A DNA stretch of 64,000 nt from Rhodamnia argentea (lineage: Eukaryota > Streptophyta > Magnoliopsida > Myrtales > Myrtaceae): assembly GCF_020921035.1 (NCBI RefSeq), contig NC_063156.1:4898001-4962000 (forward strand). Direction: 5' to 3'. The position numbers were made by a program, and so were the translations under genes. The notes under the pieces were generated by a model. The model made no database searches. It was not told where the DNA came from and worked only from the letters and a program-made list of their open reading frames with translations. This document shows, one piece after another, positions 12,826 through 22,259 of this stretch; position 1 is the first letter of the stretch; each line of letters begins with the position of its first letter.

Positions 12826-13327
12826 CTAAGTTTCTCTGTTCATTCGCCATTCGGAACATCTTGAAGTCCAGTACTTCTCGATCTCCTCCGCCGTCCTCCC
12901 CGGAATCCGCCCCGCGATCAGCGACCACCTGAAACCAACCAAAAATCCCCTCATCACTCTCCGTATGACTCCTTTCTCTCATTTTCGTTTTTTTCCGAAA
13001 GAATGGTGGGAGAGTTACAATGAAATTGGTTAAAAGGTCCGGTCCCCCCCTAACCTTTGGCCAACCAGAGTGTACATCCTAGCTATAAGGGTTTCCTCAT
13101 CTTCAGAGAAATCCAGGAGCTTTGGATCCTGACTGTTATTATTATCCCCTGCAGTTTCATGGACAAAGTTTATGGATGGTCCCAGGACTACTGTCATCAA
13201 GAAGAGTTGGTGAAAAGGAAAACGCAGCAATTATAATATTGAAAGCCCAAGTTTCTGATACGAATCAACTACCTCTAGAGTCCACGGATGTTGTTGCATC
13301 GTGAGAGGAGTGATCCGAGTCAGCCAT
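12826..13327 (-). CDS. R3-type single-repeat MYB, CAPRICE/TRIPTYCHON-like
   Basis: Small nuclear protein that competes with R2R3-MYBs for bHLH partners and so represses trichome fate or promotes root-hair fate in this family. Three minus-strand exons: 13273-13327, 13055-13148, 12826-12928, all with GT-AG introns, giving 83 residues. Exon 1 encodes [18 protein letters not shown]. Exon 2 carries [20 protein letters not shown]. Exon 3 carries [20 protein letters not shown] and ends at TAG. The single R3 repeat, the [13 protein letters not shown] third helix and the two phase-split junctions match the family. The bHLH-contact motif keeps Leu, Arg, Leu, Leu and Arg, but its first position is Thr rather than Asp/Glu. 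There is no activation domain, as expected. Exact orthology (CPC, TRY, ETC1 or MYBL-type) cannot be decided by eye. Confidence 0.93.
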
Positions 13328-13740
13328 TGAAATTCTGGTGGAAGCGCGAGAATGTTTCTTGTGAACTGTTGGGTGAAGTTGAAAGGGGCGGTTAATTGAG
13401 GGCAAGTGTTAAATAAGGGAAGGAAGAAAGTTCGTGGAAACGGAGAAGAATGGCCGGTGAGAAAGAGTCTTATGTGTGCGTCTGTGTGTGAACAGAGGAA
13501 TGGTAGTTCGAGAAGTCCAAGTTTGATGGGTAGTTGCAGCAGGCTCTCAAGGGAAAATGGTTTTGGTTGGTGGTGACAAGTGACAACAATTCTCCCCACA
13601 TCGCAAGGAATTTTCCTCGGGCGGGACGAAACCGACATGCTTTCCTTTTAGAATATTGTCCTGTCGATAGATAAAACATCTCTTTATATCGTAGCCCCGA
13701 GAGAAGCGAATTCAGGCACAAGTGATTTTAATTGGGTGGA

Positions 13741-14530
13741 AAAAATTATTAAAAAATTTTTAAATCTATTTACAATTGTGTCAATTCAATTCTAGATTTT
13801 TTTTTTATCGATTCAGTCCTAAACCTTTTGTAATTATGTCATTTCGGTCTATCCGGCGAATTTTAAGGAAAGCGAATATTTTAGTATTTTTTTTTGAATT
13901 TTTTTAATGATTTTTGAAATTTTTTTGTCTTTTTCTTTCATTTTGTATTTTTGCTTCCCCATCTTCTTCATATGTTCAGCAACATCTTCTTCTTCCTCTA
14001 TTTAGCGACCGGCCTATAAAGGCCGAGCTTGGATTCTGAACACGAGAGAGAGAGGGAAATGGAGAAAACCAGATTTGGGCTAGCGAGGCTCGACCTCGTG
14101 CGGCCATGGCAAGGCTGACCTCGCTCGGCGATGGGAGGCTCGCCCTTGCCAAACCTTGCCATTGCCGGGCAAGGCTCGACCTCGCTCGGCCCATATCTAG
14201 GCTTGCGAGCTCAAGCCTCGCTGTTGCTGCCTCGCTCGGCGACGGTGAGTTGATCCTAGCCATGGTCGGGCGAGGCTCGACTTCGACGACTGGCTGGAAG
14301 TGGGGAGAAGAGGGGAAAGAGGAAAAAAAAGGAAGAAAGAAAAAGGAAAAGAAAATAAAAATTATAAACATTCAAAAAAATTAAAATATTCGGTCGATTG
14401 CCAGCCGGCGTTCACGTCAATGCCAGCCGGCAAAAATTCACCAGATGGACTGACATAATACAATTGCAAAAAGTTTAAAACTGAATCGATAAAAAAAAAA
14501 AAGAATTTAAAACTTAATTAGCACAATTAC
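13741..14530. mobile_element. Non-autonomous Mutator-like inverted-repeat element
   Basis: The left arm (13760-13860, 'cgattcagtcctaaacc') is the inverted counterpart of the right arm (14460-14530, 'gtttaaaactgaatcgat'). They enclose a GC-rich core (14010-14290) of repeated 'cgaggctcg' words. About 790 bp, no transposase. Ends are approximate and no target duplication is clear. Confidence 0.55.
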
Positions 14531-14618
14531 CGAATTGCATGATATGCATCACGCGATGAGTGTGATTTGTCCATGCCACCACGCCAGTTGTGGCGGCAAT
14601 CCATTTATCGAATGCCAT

Positions 14619-15026
14619 TTAAGATTTAACGCCCCGCACTTTTCGATGAATCCCAATTGAGCTGGACTTCTGAACGGTATCACAAGAGAAGTTTTCGAGT
14701 CGATTTTCATATTGGTTCTCCCCAAAATCAAAACATTCTTTGTCAATAACCAGTGACATCCATCTCTCTAGTTGCTTCCCTTTTGGAGGGATAGGTTTTC
14801 TATGGGCAGGTTTCAAATATAAAGCATAAACAAAGTTAGACAAGTCCTTGGGATAGAACAGCCCCCAGCTTTGTCCAGATTCAAAAGATATTACAACACG
14901 ACGAGCAGCGATGTTCAGACTGACAAAGTACAGAACGGTTGTATTAGCAAAGTAAAAACTATCGGCGCTTTTGATAGATTGTAAAGCTGCGAGTGTAGAA
15001 AGGGTTTCATTTGAACTTAACGTCAT
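14619..15026 (-). CDS. Uncharacterised open frame downstream of eIF1
   Basis: An ATG-started frame of 135 residues (open further upstream to 15206). It contains LSNFVYALYLKP and IPPKGKQLERW. I recognise no domain. It lies on the same strand as eIF1, beyond that gene's stop, so it may simply be noncoding 3' sequence that happens to be open. Confidence 0.15.
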   Translation of the reverse strand: MTLSSNETLSTLAALQSIKSADSFYFANTTVLYFVSLNIAARRVVISFESGQSWGLFYPKDLSNFVYALYLKPAHRKPIPPKGKQLERWMSLVIDKECFDFGENQYENRLENFSCDTVQKSSSIGIHRKVRGVKS

Positions 15027-15444
15027 TAAGACATATAAAAAGCACCCTAAAATGGGAGGTCTAGAAGATCCCGAGTTTCGCAAATAACAGACATATATGC
15101 AGCCACACGGGTGCACGCCCAACCAATATATGAGTGTTGGCTCGATCGAAGTATGCACCAGCCGTGTGAGCCTTGCCCCTCCTAAACAGTAACCGGCACT
15201 TTGCAAAAGAATCGAAAGGACTCGAGGAAATCACAAACATAAGATGCAATAAACCATCGCAATTTCAGAAGCAGCAGCAGAACGGGCAATAGCGACGTAC
15301 ATATACTATGTCGTGTCTAAAATCTCTTACCTACATATAAAGATAGAGTTGATAGTAACAGTCAGGCGATTGAGAACATGTATGCGCACTCGCGCCTAGT
15401 GGGCACATAAACAAACTACATTTAGCGATCCCGACTTCCTGACT

Positions 15445-16098
15445 TCAGAAACCGTGAATCTTGATCTGTTCCTTCTTCACTATCCCAGCCTGCAAAACAA
15501 GGATAATACTAAATTAACCGTGGTTCGGTTTGGGATCAACTTAAGGGTAAAAAGTCATGTAACAAGGTATACCAACCTGCACAAGGAAGGTCGAAACATT
15601 TTTCCGCTGGTCACCTTGCAGTTGAATGACCTGCACCAACATATCGAATGTCTCAGCCAAAGAATATAGCAAATAAAACCATAAAAGACACGTGAGCCAA
15701 CAGGAGACAAATTTGATACAGGTTAAAAATGGCCAAGAATGCACATATCATATTCACCTGGCCTAACTCCGGGTCCTGGACTACAGTTCCATTGCAGCAA
15801 AATTCTTTCTTCAGGTCCTTGAGTATCTTGTTATAGCTGAACTCCTTCTTCAGACCTTGCACAGTGGTCAAGCTTTTCCTACCATTGCGCTGCTGGACAC
15901 GAATGTGGACGTATTCTTTTGACCCAGCACCCGAATCCTCAGCTTTCGCATCAGCAAAAGGATCTGTCGCACCACAATACACGGACAGAAAACCGACACT
16001 AGCGCCGTTAGCCAATGAACCACTGATCTAAAAGGGGTTGAATAGAACAAACGAAACATACCAAAAGTGGTTGGAACCTGGGCGTCGAGCTCAGACAT
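15445..16098 (-). CDS. eIF1: Translation initiation factor eIF1 (SUI1), complete
   Basis: Cytosolic factor that binds the 40S subunit near the P site and enforces start-codon selection. Four minus-strand exons: 16062-16098, 15758-15963, 15577-15630, 15445-15489, giving 113 residues, the normal plant length. Exon 1 is MSELDAQVPTTF. Exon 2 holds the SUI1 core, including EYVHIRVQQRNGRKSLTTVQ and NKILKDLKKEFCCNGTV. Exon 3 reads VIQLQGDQRKNVSTFLVQ. Exon 4 ends IKIHGF before TGA. All junctions are GT-AG and keep frame. A TATA box near 18.33 kb and a long leader intron suggest the transcript starts about 2.2 kb upstream of the ATG. Confidence 0.96.
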
Positions 16099-16150
16099 GA
16101 AAATAGAGTAACCACAAAGGACTTTGTTCTTCTTTTAGGCAATATTTGAA

Positions 16151-18215
16151 CTGAAAAAATTGAACAAACAAACGATTAGCACGTCATCGACAACGAAAAA
16201 GAACCAATTACATCGTCTTTTCATGTTGGTGAAGTCTTTAGAATGAGGAATACAGTCTAGGACTTAATGGTTCTGAAATTGAGAAACTCATCCTAAGAAT
16301 AAATGCTATTTGAATCTCATTAATCCATCAAGAGGAGAAAAGGGCATCAGAAAGTATTTCCTCATGAACCAGCTCAGAAAACTGATTACATGAAGCATGA
16401 ATAATAACAGACTGAAACGATTGGCATAACATCAGGCTTCAACATCAATGTAACAGAGTTCCTAATGTTACCAACAGGGCAGTTTTAGGCCAACACATAG
16501 TACGATGTAGAAGCCAGTGCACTGCCACAAGCATTGAGTTTAGATGAATCTAAGGACAATTCTACTAGACACAGGCCTAGTACAATGTAGAAGCCAGTGC
16601 ACTGCCACAAGCATTAAGTTTAGATGAATCTAAGGACAATTCTACTAGAAACATAGGTTTAAATAAATCCACAGATGGAGATATCTTGATCCATAAATCC
16701 ACCAATAGTTAGCAGAACACTCATTTTCTGTAACATATCATGCCCTGTCCTAACAGAAACCAAGCAGGACCATGTAGATCATGCATAAAAATCACTTTAC
16801 TGAAAAGATCAATGCCAATCAAATCTCCCTAATAAATTAAAATAACAGCCAGTAACAATATTGTTTGTTGTGTTTAACCAACAAGTTATACTTGATACTT
16901 ATCAAGAAACAAATCTCAACCAAGGATGACAACTAACTCAAGAAGATCTATCCACTCTTATCTTGCGAAAATATGAAGAGAACAGTGAACTTTCATAACT
17001 TTCAGATTTTCTAGAAAGTATGACATCACATCCATCTATGAACTTAAGCCAACAAAACCACTTTCATGTTCCTTTAATCCTTCCCAGGCAGCTCAAGATC
17101 AAAGAATCGGTATCCCATCTTCTTGGCTCTTAGGAACTACCATCTTCTTCAAAGACCACCTATATAAATTCTACACTTAACTTCAATCTTATGCATCACA
17201 CCAACAAAGCAGAGGATTAGTAGATGGGGGCGTTTTGTTAAGTAACGTGTAGTCCCTCAAACCCATAAAAAAGCTGATCCGAGATCATTAAACATGAGGG
17301 TAGATAAAGTGATACAGATACTATTTCATGCCCATCAGTCCTCCTGTGAGCAGCATAAATCACATCACATATACATCCTTAACGTGTTTGGTAGATCTGA
17401 AAGGCATTATCTAGCGTCAATCCCAAAAAGCCTTGAACATCACCGGGCTTGGACCATGTCTCCCGAACAATCACAGTACATATGGCGCAAGACGATTCCA
17501 CACATCAAGGTCGAAATGGGATCGGGTGTTTTCACATCTCACCGTGGTGCCCGGTTTGTCTTGATCTCCGATTGATGAACAAGAAGGAAAATGGACCTCT
17601 TGGATTTTTTCACTCGCCCCCCATTCAAATTCATCGGAATTCCTTTTGGTTAAATCTTTATTTTGCACTACGCGTGTTTGATTGAATCTATTTCACCTCT
17701 ACAAAGGCATGGTTCTTTTGATAATAATTCAAAAAGGCTCTCAAAGAATTGGTTCCTTATTCCCTAACCTCGCTGCCTTGTCTTTTAGAACAGAAGTCTA
17801 CACCGTCCGGTCTGTTCCCCGAGAACTTTCATCTGATTATCTAACGATATGGCAGGTAACCGACTATAAGACAAACAAACCAATTCCACATAAACCTGTT
17901 ATTCGCCAACACAAACAACGAAAAGCCAGACAGCATCGTGAAAAAAGCAAACGAACGATCCATCGTGCACCCAAATCACACTGCATAAGAAATCGCGAAA
18001 TCAAAACAAGAGTCGGAATTTAGAGCGTACCCAGAAACCCAAATCAAGAATTACCACCGATGACCCAAAAGGACCCAAAAAGAGACGAAGAATTCGATGA
18101 ACAGGACGATCGGAAACACGGACCACAAGAATCGGATCGCAAAGAACCTCTCCACGCAAACAGCAGACAACAAAACCCGATTACCGAAAGAGAGAGACAG
18201 AACCAGCAATTTTAC
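16151..18215 (-). other. Leader (5' UTR) intron of eIF1
   Basis: On the minus strand a CAG/GTAAAA donor sits at 18216/18215. A strong pyrimidine-rich TTTTTTCAG acceptor sits at 16151, just upstream of the eIF1 ATG. The 2.06 kb between contains no convincing exon and one 80-bp tandem duplication. Long leader introns are common in plant housekeeping genes; the splice here is predicted, not shown. Confidence 0.6.
16501..16649. repeat. 80-bp tandem duplication
   Basis: Two copies, starting at 16501 and 16581, of a unit beginning 'tac(g/a)atgtagaagccagtg'. They are nearly identical over about 69 bases. Inside the eIF1 leader intron. Confidence 0.85.
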
Positions 18216-18324
18216 CTGAAAGTGGATACACCGATGTGAGAGGTAGAGAGGAGGAGACGCAGAGAGAGAGATAGAGAGAGAGAAACGAATGGCAAGACGA
18301 AATCTTTGGGAACACAGGCGCGTC

Positions 18325-18332
18325 TTTATATA
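18325..18332 (-). promoter_or_regulatory. TATA box of eIF1
   Basis: TATATAAAG on the minus strand, about 110 bases upstream of the predicted leader donor. It is followed by a GA/CT-rich leader (18240-18300), a common plant 5' UTR composition. Confidence 0.55.
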
Positions 18333-18339
18333 GAGAGGG

Positions 18340-19035
18340 AGAGAGGAGACGGGCCGAGCTCCTTAGCCACACAACGCCTTCGGTATTTTCCGTATTCTCG
18401 CCTTTTCTCGTTTCTTTATTTTATTGCCCTTTTATCTGAAGGATGGCGTACGCCTTTCTTCTTCGAGTCGGCTTCGGGTGTGGGGAGGTAAAAGGGACGT
18501 ACGGTCGAGATCGTCGGAGGCACTTCCGTTGGGGGCGATCGATTGGCGCCACGTGTCCAGGGTGGGATGGCTTGGGATTAGAGAGTAATTTCCCATTAAA
18601 GGTGTGGGAACAGATGCTGTGCGTGTTTTGCCCGCTCGACAGCCCCAAAGAAACACGACTCTCGGAAAATTTCCCATTTTGTTTCTTTTACTATAATTGG
18701 AGAGGCGAGCGTAGATGCGTGTCTATATCCATTTATCTATTTGTACAACTAAGAAATTGCTAAATTTGGTTGTCCGCTTGATGGACCTCGACATGTAGTT
18801 TATCTCCTACCTACGATGCTTTTTAACAGCGGAAGAGACATTACGTATTAATCTCAGATTCAATTTACCCGGTCGGGGCCGGGCGCTACGACATTCCTAG
18901 CCGAATTGGCGGTAGGTCGGTGCTCGGGCTCGGCCCGTCATGTGCTTCTTCTTGCCCAACTCATCATCACGTGGTTATGGAACTTATGTCATAGTTGGGT
19001 TAGCCCTTAATTTTTCTTGGCCAATCGCCATTTAC
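18340..19035. other. eIF1 upstream spacer
   Basis: Intergenic sequence upstream of the eIF1 promoter. Open frames at 18421-18763 overlap in several frames and show no motif. No gene supported. Confidence 0.4.
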
Positions 19036-19764
19036 GGAGAAATTATCAAAAAAGTCCCGAACTTATTGTACTTGAGTCAATTTGGTCCCAAACATTTTAA
19101 TTTGACCAATTTAGTCATAAATGTATTGTATTGATGCCAATTTAGCCCTAGATCTTCTAATGATGCTAATTGAGTTCTAGATCTTTTGATATTTTGCTAA
19201 TTTAATCCTATATATTTTGATCATATGTCAATTTAGTCGTTTCGACCAATTTGGATCAAAATTCACTAACGTGGTAGTCCAATCGGTGTCGATTGTCCTA
19301 GGAATGCATAGCTGGCACTAACGTGAAAGAATTTAGCAATTTTTTGTTTAAATTTATGATTTTTTCCATTTTTATTTCCCTTTTCCTTCTCTTTTATCTT
19401 TTTTTTTTTTCTTATTTACCTTTGCTAGTCACTGCCAAGGTTAGTGCCAGGCAGAGGTCACTCGCTGTTGATGAGGGCGAGGTTCGCGATGCCATTGCTG
19501 GCCTTTGACAACGGCGAGAGGTCTTCCCCCTTGGATGCCGTCGCCGACACTCGGTGACCTCCGCCAATCCTGGTTGAGACCGGCGACCGGGGAGGAAAAT
19601 AAGGAAAAAAAATTATCAAAATGTTTAGAACTCAATTCACACAATTGTAAGGATTAGGATCAAATCATCAAATAGTAAAAAGGATTAAGACTAAATTGGC
19701 TAAATTGGAAGATTTAATACTAAATTGACATAAATACAATAGGTTTATGATTTTTTTGATAATC
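19036..19764. mobile_element. Non-autonomous Mutator-like inverted-repeat element
   Basis: The left arm begins 'ggagaaattatcaaaaaag' and continues with repeated 'caatttagtccta'-type words to about 19260. The right arm (19620-19764) is its inverted copy and ends 'ttttttgataatcc'. A GC-rich core lies at 19430-19580. No transposase frame. The flanks have decayed too far to show a target duplication. Confidence 0.6.
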
Positions 19765-21300
19765 CTTTTTGTTATTGATGTGTCAATATTGTTGGCTACT
19801 TAAGCCGTGCCATGATGACTTGACATAACGAACCGCCTCAACGCAACCCCCTAAGAAAAGCGGGTCGCTCCTTGTTCGTGTTAGCCTGACCAGTTTGGAC
19901 CGATGTTCTAAATATCGGATAGACTAGCGGCTCGGACGGGTATCAGTCACTGTCAGGCCACCGGTTTTGTTTTCAAAAGTAATGAATTGATGCACTGATC
20001 TAAGATTTCATGTTCATCACTGTCAGGACTTCCTAAATGATGGGTTACAGATTGGGGAACCACATCTTGCAGAGGGAAAAAGCAGCTCAAAAGCGGATTG
20101 TTCTTCTTTCTTCCTTTGGTAAAGATGGATGATTAGCTAATTATTAGGCAATGCAGTTGGAAGTTCAGACAGAAAACTCTTAAAAGAGTTTCTAACAAAG
20201 TTTAAGGTTCGTTCCCAACCATTATTCTAGGATTGCTTACACATTTGTCCACGTCTCATTGAAAGCTCTTTCAGTTGTTTTAGCCGAAAGAGAAAAAAGT
20301 CTCAAAATTTGCTTAGAATCTGGCATGGTATCCACTGTGAGAAGAGTTCAAGCACAGAACCCATTTGACATCACCGCAGGCTCAGACTCTTGCAGCTCGC
20401 GTTGTGTGTTCCACTGAATGAAACCCCGTTTATATTCTGTTTGGCAAGCAGGTAGAGAAATCCCCCTCGACTTTCCGGTTCCCGTGCGAAAAAGCACGGC
20501 CTCGACTTCGATTGCTATGACAAGCTCGGATAATAAAGAATGCCAGGTCTTAGATGTCCTCTTGAGGATGAAGCGGCTGTAAAAGGAGCTTGCTGCAGCA
20601 TCGAACCTTCCGCGTTATGACTTGAGGCGACCGGGTTTGCGTTGGATCGAGCAGAGAAGTCCGCAGGATAGCCACCGTAGTACAAATGATCCTGTGACTC
20701 CCTTGACTTGGATCAGATCGATGGTTCTCGACAATGGCATATGGTCCCTAAAGATTTCAGGGTTTTTCAAGAGATGTGCCCCATTATTTTTTCAGGAGCA
20801 TCGTGGATTCCTGTCATCTCTTTGGGGAGATTGGCCGAAAAGCCAGCTTTCTTGGGTTGCCTTTCGGGAAAACTCACAATTCTGACCTGGTTGTTCTGAG
20901 ACAACCTTTCCTTCCTTCCTTTGGCAACAACATGTTTGATCATCAATCGTCTAAAAAAGAGGGCCCTTTTTAATGGATCTGTCTCCGACTCTCGAGTTTC
21001 TCCGCATTTTCAGCATTACTTTCCACAACCTCAGGAGAAGAAGCCTGTGCAGCAGCAGCATCTTTGACCAAAGGCTTATTACAAGTGCCCAAGTAACCCG
21101 ACCAAGAATTGTCTTGATGATCGTGTGGCGCTACTCGTTCTGAACAGTCCACATCTAGCCTAGGATTACAAGTTGCGCGATTCGGTTCTCCCTTCCCCGG
21201 AATCAGAATTGGGCGCGCGTAAGGGGGTGCGAGGGAGGGAGACAGAGGGGGTGAGGTTGGACGGAAGTCCCACATTCGCTGCAAGAGAAACAGGGGGAGT
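19765..21300. other. Spacer, nothing recognised
   Basis: Open frames at 20622-20973 and 20970-21284 carry no family motif and no convincing splice structure. A gene fragment cannot be excluded. Confidence 0.35.
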
Positions 21301-21328
21301 GAACGTAGGCAATAAATGGAGCTTTGCT

Positions 21329-21540
21329 ATCCCACATCGGTAGCTCGAGAAAGTCATCAACTGGGTGGGCTGTTTAAGAGGTGCTGATAGTAGCTGCCGT
21401 GTACTAGCGTTGGCTGTAATCTGGAAGAGCTACTTCAACGGGTTACGGTATATTGCTGGGGTCAGCATTTGTTGGCCGGTGTGAGAGAGGACGTGGAATA
21501 AACTCATGATCAATGAGTAATGCGCTCCCTCTCGCACTGT
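21329..21540 (+). ncRNA. Candidate structured RNA with plant snRNA-type promoter motif
   Basis: ATCCCACATCG at 21329-21339 matches the plant snRNA upstream sequence element. Exactly 33 bases later lies TTTAAG (21373-21378), the spacing used by Pol II snRNA genes, though it is a poor TATA box. Downstream are several possible stems: AGTAGCT (21389-21395) with AGCTACT (21428-21434), GGTCAGC-ATTT-GTTGGCC (21460-21477), and a longer arm pair 21481-21490 with 21527-21536 enclosing ACTCAT/ATGAGT. I could not match it to U1-U6, U3, 7SL, MRP or telomerase RNA, and saw no Sm site or 3' box. 'tcccacatcg' also occurs in some plant LTRs, so this may be a repeat fossil instead. Confidence 0.25.
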
Positions 21541-21567
21541 CCCCTGAATGTAGAGACCCCATTAACT

Positions 21568-21656
21568 TCAAAAACAAATGTTAAATTAAATAAATAGTGC
21601 TGTAAATATGAGGACTCGAATTATCTTCCAAAAACAAACATCAAATTAAATAAATT
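21568..21656. repeat. Direct repeat, about 59-bp period
   Basis: 'caaaaacaaatgttaaatta' and 'caaaaacaaacatcaaatta', each followed by 'aataaat', occur about 59 bases apart. Confidence 0.6.
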
Positions 21657-21942
21657 TAGATTGCCATATGTAAATAATGGCATTTTCTAATAAACACCCT
21701 ATGCCTAAACTATTTCATTTCTATGGCCCGCCCAGGGCTCTTCATACGGCCCAAACCCTCAAAGCCCATTTGCACTAAAAACTAAGCCCAACCCAAGCTA
21801 ACTCAAGTTAGACAGAAAAAGCAACCCATATTCATCTATCTGCAACTCAGGCCCAGCTTCAACCAAAGCCCAAATTTCCTACTTGTCTCCTCTTCCACTT
21901 GGACGCCGTTGAAGATACCACACATGAAACGCAGAGAACACA

Positions 21943-21945
<3 letters not shown>

Positions 21946-21973
<28 letters not shown>
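21946..21973. repeat. (GA)n microsatellite
   Basis: About 14 GA units without interruption. Confidence 0.9.
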
Positions 21974-22206
21974 CCTAGAGAGACCACCATGGTGATTTCG
22001 GTTGATGAGTAAAACTTCACACGGACATATGCCCAATGACTACAAATACATCGCGGGTTTACCACTGAAACTATTTGGTCTCGGGGACTTGCTAAAGAAA
22101 AAGAAAGAGGGAAGAAATGATTTTTTCTTTTTCAAGCCTTACCCTGACTCATCCTCTGTGGACGAACCTTACAGAGGAACCTCTTTGGTCTCGTCTCATC
22201 GAGATA

Positions 22207-22242
22207 GATAGGACAGAGGTCTTCTAAACCTTTGGTATGGGT
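22207..22242 (+). pseudogene. trnR-UCU: Fragment of plastid tRNA-Arg(UCU)
   Basis: 'gataggacagaggtcttcta' and the 16 bases that follow match the D-arm, anticodon (TCT) and variable region of plastid trnR-UCU as I remember it, with one mismatch near the end. The acceptor and T arms are missing, so it is not a functional tRNA. It was presumably transferred from plastid DNA. Confidence 0.6.
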
Positions 22243-22259
22243 AAAGCTATGTTGCTAAG

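Noticed and set aside
14619-15206. 195-residue frame as a full gene
   Set aside because: Its upstream part needs a non-ATG start and it shows no known domain; kept only as a low-confidence 135-residue frame.
21329-21540. Plant telomerase RNA or 7SL RNA
   Set aside because: No telomere-type template and no 7SL signature could be found, and the TATA spacing fits Pol II rather than Pol III.
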